From Neobacillus niacini (GTDB lineage Bacteria > Bacillota > Bacilli > Bacillales > Cytobacillaceae): a stretch of 64,000 nucleotides of DNA. Below are positions 16,327 through 25,813 of this stretch, one piece after another. The stretch covers positions 62,001 through 126,000 of the forward strand of contig NZ_JACWFG010000005.1 of NCBI RefSeq assembly GCF_019749295.1. The letters run 5' to 3'. Both the position numbers and the translations under genes were made by a program. Numbering within the stretch: the stretch's first letter is position 1; each line of letters begins with the position of its first letter. A model generated the notes under the pieces. The model was not told the DNA's origin. It searched no databases and was given only the letters and a program-made list of their open reading frames with translations.

Positions 16327-18870
16327 ATGGATTCAGTAACAGGAGAATTTCGTCCATTTTTAATTGTTATCGCCATCGGATTAACAGTTATGGCTTCATA
16401 TACAGGTTTAGATATGTTTACTTTAATAAAAAAATCCAAGAAAAATAAAAGACTTTTATATCTCGGCGGCTCTTTAGCAATGGGAGTCGGGATATGGGCG
16501 ATGAATTTCCTCGGTTTAATTGCTGCTGACATTAACCGCTTTTCTAGTTACCAAATACCCATGACAATATTGTCTATATTTATAGGAATCGCCTTTTCAG
16601 GAATGGCTTTTATACCTTTATTTGGCAAGGAAGTTCGTTCTATCCATTTGGTCTTGGGGAGTTTATTTTTATCCATTGCAGTTTTCTCTATTCATATCAT
16701 CAGTGTTTATGCAATGAACCTAACAATAGAATACAATGTTTCGCTTTTTGTATTTTCGGGACTGTTAATATTCGGTTCTTTTTTATTTGCATTATGGATA
16801 CTATTTTCGTCAAAAACCTATTCACAAGGAAACCAAACATGGTTAAAACCAATTAGTGCCCTAATCATTTCATGTGCGATTGCAGAGGGGCATTTTCTTT
16901 TAAAAAGAGCCTCAACAATTATCTCAAATAATAATGCCGTAAATGTGTTAATTGCAACAGAGACATTTTTAGTATATTTAGTATTGTTCGTTGCAATTTT
17001 AATAATAGGCGGTTTAATAGCTTCGAGTACCCTTATAAGCAAGCAGTTAGCTGAATCTGATACAAACCTAAAGGACATCAAAGCAGCTTTAGATGCTTCT
17101 GCCATAGTGGCGATTACTGACCCGGCAGGAACGATTGTTTTTGTAAATGATAAGTTTGAAGAAATTTCTAAGTATAGTAAGGAAGAAATTATCGGAAAAA
17201 ACCATCGCATATTAAATTCAGGATATCACTCAAAAGAGTTTTTTCAGGAGTTGTGGTCAACCATTAAATCCGGAAGGATATGGCGGGGAGAAATTAAGAA
17301 TAAAGCAAAAGATGGCTCCGATTATTGGGTGGATACAACAATTGTCCCTTTCCTAGACAAAAAGGGGAATCCGGTTCAATATATCGCCATTCGGTCTGAT
17401 ATAACCAATCGAAAGATAGCGGAAAAGGCGCTATTGGAATCTATTAAAGAAACACGTGATATCACATTTGCGCTGGACCAATCTTCTATTATTGCGATTA
17501 CCGATCAAAAAGGGAAAATTACCAGTGTAAATGATAGGTTCTGTGAAATATCGAAGTACAGTCGTGAGGAATTACTCGGCGAGGACCACAGGATATTAAA
17601 TTCTGGCTACCATTCAAAGGAATTCTTCAAGGAACTCTGGCGGACAATTGGTCAGGGAGATGTATGGAAAGGCGAAATATGTAACCGTGCAAAGGATGGA
17701 ACAAATTATTGGGTGGATACCACCATTGTTCCTTTTTTAAATGAAAATGGGAAACCATATCAATATGTTGCCATTCGTACTGATATCTCTGATCGAAAGA
17801 GAGCAGAAGAGCATTTAAGAGAATCTATAAAGGATAATACAGACATTCGCTTTGCCCTAGACCAATCTACCATCGTTGCTTTCACAGATGCACGTGGAAT
17901 AATTACCAGTGTAAATGATAAATTCTGTGAGATCTCAAAATACAGTCGTGAAGAGATTATTGGAAAAGACCATGCGATACTTAATTCGGGTCATCATTCA
18001 AAATTGTTCTTCAAAGAATTATGGAAGACGATTGGAGCAGGCAAGGTTTGGAAAGGTGAAATAAGAAATAAAGCGAAGGATGGTACCTACTATTGGGTGG
18101 ATACCACGATTGTTCCTTTCTTAAATGAAAATGGGAAGCCATATCAATATGTGGCGATTCGTAATGATATTACAGAGCGTAAGAAAACAGAAGAAGTTCT
18201 TCACCGCCAAGATAAGCTTGCCGCGGTTGGCCAATTGGCTGCAGGTGTGGCACACGAAATTAGAAATCCGCTCACCTCTATGAAAGGATATGCTGAATTC
18301 CTTACTCTAGATGAAAAGGATCCTGAGCGCTTGGAATTTATGAATATTATTCTTGATGAAATTGAGCGTGTTAACACCATTGTTGAGGACTTCATGGTAT
18401 TAGCGAAACCAAAGATGGTCGAGTTAGAAGAAAAGAATGTAGTTCCAGTGATTAAAAACGTGGTATCCTTGCTTGAATTTGAAGCAAGAAAGAAGCATGT
18501 CAAACTTTCATTTGAGTGTCCTCATGAAATCATCCAGATTGAGTGTGATGAGAACCGATTAAAGCAAGTGTTTCTAAACTTTATCAAAAATGGAATAGAA
18601 GCAATGCCAAATGGCGGGGAATTACATGTTAAGACGATAATCCATGATAATAATGTCCAGATTTCAATCCAGGATACAGGTGTTGGCATACCGAAGGAAA
18701 AACTAAAACAAATCGGTGAACCTTTCTATACAACCAAGAAAAATGGGAATGGGTTAGGATTAATGGTAAGCTTTAAAATTATTGAAAATCATAACGGAAA
18801 AGTGTTTGTTGAAAGTGAGCCTAATAAAGGAACAACTTTTAATATTCTATTACCTGCAAAACCAGCATGA
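16327..18870 (+). CDS. Sensor histidine kinase: MHYT-like region, three PAS domains, HisKA, HATPase
   Basis: This 847-residue membrane kinase has seven hydrophobic segments (about 10-235) resembling an MHYT domain, then three tandem PAS-PAC units of about 128 residues (from about 244, 372 and 500). HisKA follows, with phospho-acceptor His643 in VAHEIRNPLTSMKGY, and a HATPase domain has NFIKNGIEAM and GNGLGLM. The HEIRNPLT box is typical of kinases feeding the Spo0F phosphorelay. Residues expected as metal-binding His in MHYT are replaced (AMNFLG for a usual M-H). The start is ATG 16327 after GGGGGGATGGA. No response regulator is adjacent. Confidence 0.88.
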   Translation: MDSVTGEFRPFLIVIAIGLTVMASYTGLDMFTLIKKSKKNKRLLYLGGSLAMGVGIWAMNFLGLIAADINRFSSYQIPMTILSIFIGIAFSGMAFIPLFGKEVRSIHLVLGSLFLSIAVFSIHIISVYAMNLTIEYNVSLFVFSGLLIFGSFLFALWILFSSKTYSQGNQTWLKPISALIISCAIAEGHFLLKRASTIISNNNAVNVLIATETFLVYLVLFVAILIIGGLIASSTLISKQLAESDTNLKDIKAALDASAIVAITDPAGTIVFVNDKFEEISKYSKEEIIGKNHRILNSGYHSKEFFQELWSTIKSGRIWRGEIKNKAKDGSDYWVDTTIVPFLDKKGNPVQYIAIRSDITNRKIAEKALLESIKETRDITFALDQSSIIAITDQKGKITSVNDRFCEISKYSREELLGEDHRILNSGYHSKEFFKELWRTIGQGDVWKGEICNRAKDGTNYWVDTTIVPFLNENGKPYQYVAIRTDISDRKRAEEHLRESIKDNTDIRFALDQSTIVAFTDARGIITSVNDKFCEISKYSREEIIGKDHAILNSGHHSKLFFKELWKTIGAGKVWKGEIRNKAKDGTYYWVDTTIVPFLNENGKPYQYVAIRNDITERKKTEEVLHRQDKLAAVGQLAAGVAHEIRNPLTSMKGYAEFLTLDEKDPERLEFMNIILDEIERVNTIVEDFMVLAKPKMVELEEKNVVPVIKNVVSLLEFEARKKHVKLSFECPHEIIQIECDENRLKQVFLNFIKNGIEAMPNGGELHVKTIIHDNNVQISIQDTGVGIPKEKLKQIGEPFYTTKKNGNGLGLMVSFKIIENHNGKVFVESEPNKGTTFNILLPAKPA

Positions 18871-19010
18871 CGAAAAACGGAAGAGAAGCTCTTCCGTTTT
18901 TTATTATTCAAAAAATAGACAATAATTTTTTTAAAAAACAAAGCTACTTTTAGGATAAATAGATTAATATGTTTATATAAGTACTAATGTTTGAATTGGG
19001 AGGGGAAATT

Positions 19011-21068
19011 GTGGGGGAAGCGAATTTTGTTAAAACGATTTGCGGTTATTGCGGTACAGGCTGCGGCTTAGTTCTTGAAGTCAAAGATAATCGAATCATG
19101 AAAATACGCGGAGATAAAGATGCACCGGTTAATAAAGGTCAAACCTGTGTGAAAGGCGCATTTGCTTATGAGTATGTTCATTCGAAAAATAGATTAATCA
19201 ACCCGCTCATTCGAAAAGCTGGGCAATTAGTTGAAACAACATGGGATGAAGCGTACCAATTTATTGCTGATAAATTGTCTGGCATTCGTGATACATGGGG
19301 GGCAAATGCGATATCGATGTTTGCCTGTGCCAGGACAACGAATGAGTCGAATTACATTACACAAAAGTTTATGAGAACAGTGATAGGAAGTAACAATATC
19401 GACGGATGTAACCGAACCTGACATGCACCGAGTGTTGCCGGTCTGGCAACTGTTTTTGGAAGCGGTTTCCCAACGAATACGTTAGAGGATTTTGATAGAG
19501 CTGAAGTATTGCTGCTAATGGGATCAAATACAACAGAAGCACATCCGATTATTGCAAACCGAATTAAGAAAGCAATCAAGAATGGTCTTAAAGTAATTGT
19601 TATAGATCCAAGAAAGATTGATATGGTTAAATTTGCTCACCGTCATTTGCAAATCAATGTAGGAACGGATATTGCACTAATCAATGCTTTCCTTCGAGTA
19701 ATTATTAAAGAAAACTTATATAATGAAGAATTTATAAAGCAATTTACAATTGATTTTGAATCTTTAAAGAAGCATGTTGACCTATACACACCTGAATACG
19801 CGGCTTCCATTACAGGTTTAGATGCAGAAGATATTGTAACGACAGCAAGGGAATATGCGGGTTCAAACGGTTCGATGATTGCTTATACACTAGGAATTAC
19901 AGAGCATCATTGTGGTGTAAATAATGTATTTGATATAGCAAATCTGGCACTTTTAACAGGCAATATCGGTAAGCAGGGGACAGGTATTATGCCGTTACGC
20001 GGCCAAAATAATGTTCAAGGTGCAGGTGATATGGGATGTCTGCCAAACCAATTGGCAGGTGCTATGAGTTTAGTTAATGATGGGTATCGTGAACGTTATG
20101 AGAAAGAATGGAATGTTACACTAAATCCTAATGTAGGTGATACACAAACGAGAACCTTTGACAGACTAGAAAATGGCGAATTAAAAGCACTCTATATCAT
20201 AGGTGAAAATCCATTGCTTGCAGATGTTCATATGAACCATACGAAAGAGCTGATGAAAAAGCTTGATTTGTTAATCGTGCAGGATATTTTCTTAACTGAA
20301 ACCGCCAAGATGGCCGATGTCGTTCTTCCTGCCTGTTCATGGGGAGAGGTGGATGGAACCTACACCAATACGGACAGAAGAATTCAACGAGTCCGAAAGG
20401 CAGTTGAGCCTGGGATATATGTTAAAGAAGATTGGGTAATTTTGTGTGAGCTTTCCACGATTATGGGATATCCCATGAATTATTCAAACAGTGAAGAAAT
20501 CTGGAATGAAGTGAGAAAACTTGCTTGGGAGATGTATGGCGGTATTTCTTATGAAAGACTTGAGAAAGAATACAGTATCCATTATCCATGTCCAACTGAG
20601 GACCATCCAGGTACATTTGTTATGCATGAAAGGTTTCACAATCAAGAGACTATAGCTAAAAAATCACCTTTTGTTCCAGTTGATTTCACACCTCCCTTGG
20701 AGCTTCCTGATCAAGAGTTTCCATTTACCTTAACAACTGGAAGGCGTTATGAGTCCTATAACACACATTCACAAACTCGCTACTATGCAGCTGGAGTTAA
20801 AGTGAAACAGACTGAAGAAACAGTTGATATCCATCCAGACGATGCACAAGCACTTGGGATTACTGACGGTGAAATGGTTCAGGTCAGGTCTCGAAGAGGA
20901 GAGCTCAAGGTTAAAGCGAAAATCACAGAACAAGTCGTTCCAGGACTAGTGTTTATGAGCTTCCATTGGAGTGAAACTCCAACCAATGTATTAACCTTAA
21001 ATGAATATGATCCTATATCAGGAACCGCAGAGTATAAAGCATGTGCGGTAGCGATTTCTAAGGTATAA
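19011..21068 (+). CDS. fdhA: Formate dehydrogenase alpha subunit, selenocysteine-containing
   Basis: A molybdopterin oxidoreductase of about 685 residues, FdhF-like (FdhF has 715). An N-terminal 4Fe-4S motif C-x2-C-x3-C with a later Cys (CGYCGTGC... QTCVKG) precedes the catalytic domain. An in-frame TGA (19419-19421) sits exactly at the selenocysteine position, between DGCNRT and HAPSVAGL, and a SECIS hairpin follows. Translation continues to 21068. The GTG at 19011 has GGGAGGGGA upstream and puts Sec at residue 137 (140 in E. coli FdhF); an ATG at 18987 is an alternative. It oxidises formate to CO2. No electron-transfer partner subunit is adjacent. Confidence 0.93.
19419..19450 (+). promoter_or_regulatory. 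Selenocysteine UGA codon and SECIS hairpin
   Basis: Eighteen bases after the TGA, the hairpin GTTGCC-GGTCT-GGCAAC presents the apical GGUCU loop. In the E. coli fdhF SECIS the same loop occurs at the same distance, from my knowledge of that element. This supports SelB-dependent recoding rather than a stop. selA, selB, selC and selD are not in the window. Confidence 0.9.
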
Positions 21069-21069
21069 A

Positions 21070-21106
21070 AGGAAAGCACGGGATAATGATGTCCCGTGCT
21101 TTTTGC
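21070..21106 (+). terminator. Terminator of fdhA
   Basis: AAAGCACGGGA and TCCCGTGCTTT form an 11-bp stem followed by a T-run, directly after the fdhA stop. Confidence 0.9.
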
Positions 21107-21267
21107 TTTTGGTTTGGGTTTCAGAATACAAGATTCACTAGAAATACTATTGTAATATACTTAATAAAGGTGTAAACCAATTAACATCTCCCTGTTCTTT
21201 GTTTTCGGACAATCCATGTTAAGATGAAGACAAGTTAGCTTCGAGAGAAGACAGGAGGTACACACAA

Positions 21268-22059
21268 ATGAATAAGTTTAAAACATTCATTGCAGTTGCT
21301 GCTCTTTCTGTAACTGTAGGTGCTAATGTATTGGCGGCTGAGTTTGTTGAAGGAAACGAGGAGCCAAAAGAGGAGAAAACAAAATTAGTTAATAATGAAA
21401 TAGTTTTAAAACCTTTAGATATTAAGAAGGAGCAGCCTACAGTAGTACAGGTTGTTCAAAAGGAAGAAAACTACACTGTAAAACCAAATGATACATTATC
21501 GGACATCGCTGATTCTAATAATGTATCTATTGAAAATATAAAAGAGTGGAATGACTTAAAGGGTGATATCATTCATCCTGGTGAAGAGTTGATTATGGAC
21601 GTCAGTGATCGTACGGCAAATGAAACTGAAATACTTGCAGATAATGAAATTATTTTAGCAGAAAAGTCGGAAGCTTCTAATGAGGGACAAGCTGTTGAAA
21701 CACCTAGTCCGGTTATTCAAGAAGAGCCTGTATCACAAGAACCTGTTTCGGTTGAAAGTCAAGAAGAAACTAAGGAAATTACCGTAACGGCTACTGCTTA
21801 CACAGCATCTTGTGAAGGATGTTCAGGGATCACTGCAACAGGAGTTAATATAAAAGATAATCCAGATAAAAAGGTCATTTCGGTTGATCCATCTGTCATT
21901 CCGTTAGGAACCGAAGTATATGTTGAAGGTTATGGCTATGCAGTTGCAGCAGATACAGGCGGAGCAATTAAAGGAAATAAAATTGATGTATTTATCCCAG
22001 ATAAACAAGACGCAATTAACTGGGGAAAACAACAAGTAGAAGTCAAAATATTAAACTAA
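21268..22059 (+). CDS. Secreted LysM and 3D-domain protein (YocH-like)
   Basis: This 263-residue secreted protein has a signal peptide ending ANVLAA. One LysM domain (about residues 69-111, YTVKPNDTLSDIADSNNVS) binds peptidoglycan. A variable linker rich in Glu, Val and Pro follows, then a C-terminal 3D domain (about 170-263) with the conserved Asp residues in ADTGGAIKGNKIDVF. Such proteins act as lytic transglycosylase-like cell-wall hydrolases. The start has ACAGGAGG upstream and a TTAAGAT-type -10 near 21220. A 52-bp repeat array follows the gene. Confidence 0.88.
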   Translation: MNKFKTFIAVAALSVTVGANVLAAEFVEGNEEPKEEKTKLVNNEIVLKPLDIKKEQPTVVQVVQKEENYTVKPNDTLSDIADSNNVSIENIKEWNDLKGDIIHPGEELIMDVSDRTANETEILADNEIILAEKSEASNEGQAVETPSPVIQEEPVSQEPVSVESQEETKEITVTATAYTASCEGCSGITATGVNIKDNPDKKVISVDPSVIPLGTEVYVEGYGYAVAADTGGAIKGNKIDVFIPDKQDAINWGKQQVEVKILN

Positions 22060-22108
22060 AGGCTGCCTATAAGGTGGCTTTTTCTTTTGCTTATTATTTA
22101 AAGTGAAA

Positions 22109-22490
22109 ATGAAGGACAAAACTGGTGAAGTCTAAATGAGATTAGTCCTTCATTGGCATGATGAAGGACAAAACTGGAGAAGCCTATGCGAGATTAGTCC
22201 TTCATCAGCATGATGAAGGACAAAACTGAAGATGCCTATAAGAGATTAGTCCTTCATCGACATGATGAAGGACAAAACTGGAGAAGTCTATATAAGATTA
22301 GTCCTTCATCGACATGATGAAGGACAAAACCGAAGAAGTCTAGAGGAGATTAGTCCTTCATCGACATGATGAAGGACTAAACTGGAGAAGTCTATATAAG
22401 ATTAGTCCTTCATCGACATGATGAAGGACAAAACTGGAGAAGTCTAAATGAGATTAGTCCTTCATCGGCATGATGAAGGACTAATCTGCA
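22109..22490. repeat. Tandem array of 52-bp palindromic repeats
   Basis: ATGAAGGAC recurs at 22109, 22161, 22213, 22265, 22317, 22369, 22421 and 22473, an exact 52-base period, giving seven full units and a partial eighth. Each junction forms GTCCTTCATC-GACAT-GATGAAGGAC, a 10-bp hairpin with a 5-base loop. The arms are conserved while the central 15-20 bases of the units vary. The array fills the space between two convergent genes and no other terminator is seen there. Confidence 0.95.
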
Positions 22491-22497
22491 ATGTTGA

Positions 22498-23799
22498 TTA
22501 CCCAGCTTGCTTTACCAACTGTTTTACTTCTGTAGTTTTACGTTGATAGTAAAAATAATTAAGTGCAAAGGCAATTACATAGAAACCAATGAAGAAATAG
22601 AAGGCAGTTACATATGAACCTGTTGTATCAACGGACCATCCAAAAAGTTTAGGAATTAAGAATGAACCGTAGGCTGCAAATGCTGCAGAGAAACCAATAA
22701 CAGGTGCAGCTTCTTTTGGAATAAAAATCGTAGGGATCATTTGGAACGTTGATCCAGAACCAATACCAGATGCAAGGAATAGTACAAGGAATGCACCCAA
22801 GAAACCAGCAAATTGGTTAAGATTTAAAAAGTAAATAACTCCTAAAGCGCCAATTGTCATTACTACAAATACATATGCTGTTACTTTTGCACCACCCAAT
22901 TTATCTGCGAGCCAACCGCCAACAGGTCTTGCAGCTGCTGCTACAAGCGCACCAAGGAAGGCAAGTGAGATGTATTCAGGGAACTGTGATTTCAATAAAA
23001 GCGGGAAAGCAGCTGAATAGCCAATAAATGAACCGAATGTTGCAATATAAAGTACTGTCATAATCCAAGTGTGTTTACGTTTAACGATAACAAATTGATC
23101 TGCCACAGATTGCTTAGCACCTGGAACATTATCCATTTTTAAGTAAGCAAGTAATGTCATAATCACTATAGGGATAACCCAGATGAATGCAGCATTTTGT
23201 AACCATATTTGTTGACCGTTTGCTAAAACTTGACCTTTACCAGCAAAAGCGAAAGCTCCTGTTGTAACGATTAATGGTGTGACAAATTGTACCACAGAAA
23301 CACCCATGTTTCCTAAACCGCCGTTAATACCTAAAGCAGTCCCTTTTTCTTTTTTCGGAAAGAAAAAGCTAATATTTGCTGAAGAGGAAGAGAAGTTACC
23401 TCCACCAAGACCACAAAGTGCTGCTAACAATAACATAATTGAAAATGGTGTATCAGGATTTTGTACCGCGAATCCAATACCGATAGCAGGAATTGCTAAC
23501 ACGCCTGTTGAAATAACTGTCCAGTTTTTACCGCCGATTGAACCGACTGCAAAAGTATAAACAAAGCGAAGGGTTGCTCCGACAAGTCCCGGAATCGCGG
23601 CTAATGTGAATAATTGTTCATCTGTAAAGGCAAACCCAATATCATTTAATCTAATTGCAACTACAGACCAAATCTGCCAAACAATAAATGCCAGCATTAA
23701 TGATGGTACAGAAATCCATAGATTACGCTTAGCATGTTTTTTTCCTTCTGCATTCCAAAACTTTTCATCCTCAGGATTCCAATAATTTATTCGTGCCAT
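22498..23799 (-). CDS. narK: Nitrate/nitrite transporter NarK
   Basis: This 433-residue, 12-helix MFS transporter of the NarK/NNP family has the signature stretches GGGNFSSSSANISFFFPK and GINGGLGNMGVS (nitrate signature). It likely exchanges or imports nitrate and exports nitrite. GGGAGAGAT precedes the ATG. A perfect Fnr box and a correctly spaced -10 lie upstream, so expression should depend on Fnr under low oxygen. No nitrate reductase genes are in the window. Confidence 0.93.
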   Translation of the reverse strand: MARINYWNPEDEKFWNAEGKKHAKRNLWISVPSLMLAFIVWQIWSVVAIRLNDIGFAFTDEQLFTLAAIPGLVGATLRFVYTFAVGSIGGKNWTVISTGVLAIPAIGIGFAVQNPDTPFSIMLLLAALCGLGGGNFSSSSANISFFFPKKEKGTALGINGGLGNMGVSVVQFVTPLIVTTGAFAFAGKGQVLANGQQIWLQNAAFIWVIPIVIMTLLAYLKMDNVPGAKQSVADQFVIVKRKHTWIMTVLYIATFGSFIGYSAAFPLLLKSQFPEYISLAFLGALVAAAARPVGGWLADKLGGAKVTAYVFVVMTIGALGVIYFLNLNQFAGFLGAFLVLFLASGIGSGSTFQMIPTIFIPKEAAPVIGFSAAFAAYGSFLIPKLFGWSVDTTGSYVTAFYFFIGFYVIAFALNYFYYQRKTTEVKQLVKQAG

Positions 23800-23857
23800 T
23801 TTTATCTCTCCCCTAAATTCACATTTATTTTTCTAAGTGGATATTGTTTGTGTTTTC

Positions 23858-23902
23858 ACTATAAAACAGATGGTAACATGATTTTTGTGACGTACGTCAC
23901 AA
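23858..23902 (-). promoter_or_regulatory. Fnr-dependent narK promoter
   Basis: TTGTGACGTACGTCACAA (23885-23902) is a perfect palindrome containing TGTGA-N6-TCACA. TATAGT on the minus strand at 23863-23858 is a -10 that would place the box centre about 42 bases before the start site, the class II arrangement. Confidence 0.9.
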
Positions 23903-23979
23903 AATTAGTGAAGGAAATGTGAACTTGAGATAAAAGACAAAAAGTTGTCAAAAGTTACTCCGAGAAAGCTTTTTTAGGA

Positions 23980-24006
23980 AAAAAAATAGACCCTCCGGAG
24001 AAGGTC
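23980..24006 (-). terminator. Probable terminator of the NarK-PAS gene
   Basis: An imperfect stem built on GACC/GGTC is followed on the minus strand by TATTTTTTTTCC, just after the stop at 24015. The T-run is good but the stem is weak. Confidence 0.5.
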
Positions 24007-24014
24007 ATAGTCTA

Positions 24015-25514
24015 TCATTTCTTTTCATCATCGACTTCATGAAACATGGCAACATAGTTCTTTGTATCGCCGCTGTCATCGCGGATGGCTGTAATTGTTA
24101 ACCATTCTCGATAAATTTCTTGGTTTTTACGTTTGTTCCATATGAATCCTTCCCAATAGCCAGCATTTATCAAGTTATCCCACATTTTCTTGTAAAACTC
24201 ATTATCGTGTTCTCCAGATTGGAGTACACTTGGTGTTTTTCCAATCACTTCATCCTTAGTGTATCCGGTAATTTTGGTAAAGGCGGGATTGACACTCTGG
24301 ATAATTCCATTTTTATCGGTAACAGTTATTCCATCCGTAGCATGATTGACAATTTTGGCTGAAATATCCTGTTTCTCACGGAAGTAAAGCCAGACGACTA
24401 GAATAGAACTAGCTAATGAAAACTCAGAAAGTGACATGAAGCCAATTGCGTAGTGCCCAGTCCAATTATAGAGAATGGTCAAGATGATTGGAGGAAAAAA
24501 GCCTCCAAGACCACCCATTGCAGAGACAATACCATTCACAATCCCTGCTTGTTTTGAAAAATATAAAGGTACCAATTTAAATATAGTACCATTCCCGAGT
24601 CCTGCACAAATCGCCACGAATAAACAGCCAAATGAATAAATGGGCAGGGAAGGAGTAAAAGCCAATAGAAAACCTGCGAAAGTCAGACCTGTGAAAACAC
24701 CCATTAAAATAAAAAATGGATTTAATTTATCCCCAAGCCAGCCGCCTACTGGACGAAATACGGTAGCTAAAGCAATAAATCCGGCTGTCCGTAAACCAGC
24801 ATCCACTTTTTCTAAATCAAAATGATTGACTAAGAAAGAAGGCAAGTAGATCGTGAAGGCAACAAACGACCCAAATGTAATGAAATAGAATAAACTTAAA
24901 AACCAAAGCTTTTCATTTTTATAAACTTCTTTAATTTGATTTGTTAAGGAGTTGTTAACTTTCCTCTCATTCTTATCACCGAAGAGAAAATTTAATACAG
25001 CAAAGACTAAAACAACAACAAGGAAGATTTGTATGGTCGTTCTCCAGCCAAATGCATTTGCTAGTACCGGTGAAGCGAAGGAAGTAATTGCTGTCCCAAT
25101 ATTACCAGCACCATAAATTCCATTAATAAATCCATGTTTTTCTTTTGGGTAATATTTAGGAAGTGAAGTGACACCGATAGAAAAAACGGCTCCGCCAATA
25201 CCGAGCATTAATCCACCCAAAATTAACATGAATAAAGAGTTTGCAATACTTAGAATCCCAATCGGCAGTAATAAAATTGCAAAACTAATCGTAAAAATGG
25301 TTCTAGCTCCAAATCGATTTGTCCAATATCCAATTGGAACTCTAAGTAATGACCCAAGGATTACAGGTACTGCGGTGGCTAAGGAAATTTGAGTTGATGA
25401 TAGCTTGATATCTGCTTGAATGTAAGGCATGAGTGAAGAAATAAGTACCCAAACCATAAATCCAGCTACAAGGCTTGTAGTTTGAAGATATAACTGTTTT
25501 GCTCCTTGTGACAT
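24015..25514 (-). CDS. NarK/NasA-type MFS transporter fused to a PAS domain
   Basis: Residues 1-375 are a 12-helix MFS transporter of the nitrate/nitrite family, with GIYGAGNIGTA and RPVGGWLGDK motifs. After a short linker, residues about 385-499 form a PAS-PAC domain (KIVNHATDGITVTDKNGII, VNPAFTKITGYTKDEVIGK). The fusion is in a single frame with no stop. PAS domains sense redox, ligands or light, so the cytoplasmic domain may gate transport or signal nitrate status. The ATG follows GGGGGATTG, and an Fnr-type promoter lies upstream. Confidence 0.9.
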   Translation of the reverse strand: MSQGAKQLYLQTTSLVAGFMVWVLISSLMPYIQADIKLSSTQISLATAVPVILGSLLRVPIGYWTNRFGARTIFTISFAILLLPIGILSIANSLFMLILGGLMLGIGGAVFSIGVTSLPKYYPKEKHGFINGIYGAGNIGTAITSFASPVLANAFGWRTTIQIFLVVVLVFAVLNFLFGDKNERKVNNSLTNQIKEVYKNEKLWFLSLFYFITFGSFVAFTIYLPSFLVNHFDLEKVDAGLRTAGFIALATVFRPVGGWLGDKLNPFFILMGVFTGLTFAGFLLAFTPSLPIYSFGCLFVAICAGLGNGTIFKLVPLYFSKQAGIVNGIVSAMGGLGGFFPPIILTILYNWTGHYAIGFMSLSEFSLASSILVVWLYFREKQDISAKIVNHATDGITVTDKNGIIQSVNPAFTKITGYTKDEVIGKTPSVLQSGEHDNEFYKKMWDNLINAGYWEGFIWNKRKNQEIYREWLTITAIRDDSGDTKNYVAMFHEVDDEKK

Positions 25515-25616
25515 TCCAATCCCCCTTCACTTTCATTACGAGTAGTATTTCCATAAAACTGTTATACAATCTAATAAATTTATACAAATAAGCCATTGGT
25601 AAATTTTTCTTATTGT

Positions 25617-25659
25617 ATTATAGTACAAATTTCATCATTTAACAGTGAGGTATGACACA
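25617..25659 (-). promoter_or_regulatory. Fnr-type promoter of the NarK-PAS gene
   Basis: On the minus strand TGTGT-N6-TCACT (25659-25644) is one base from the Bacillus-type TGTGA-N6-TCACT box. A consensus TATAAT at 25622-25617 lies at the spacing of a class II activated promoter, the same geometry as narK. Confidence 0.75.
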
Positions 25660-25813
25660 AAATCTACAAATATAGCATTATTTCTAAAAAAAATGGAAAG
25701 TATGCCCTCATTCAGGTATTATCATATTAATTTAACCTATTATCATTCTTGTGTGTATGCAAAATACAATTCCGATAACCAAGGGTAAAATCAGTATAGT
25801 TAGGAGGAAAGTT

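Noticed and set aside
19419..19421. TGA as a true stop making fdhA a pseudogene
   Set aside because: The codon sits precisely at the selenocysteine position and a matching SECIS hairpin follows, with full conservation downstream.
22109..22490. CRISPR array
   Set aside because: The period is exactly 52 with palindromic arms, and the sequence between arms is also largely conserved from unit to unit. There are no unique spacers and no cas genes.
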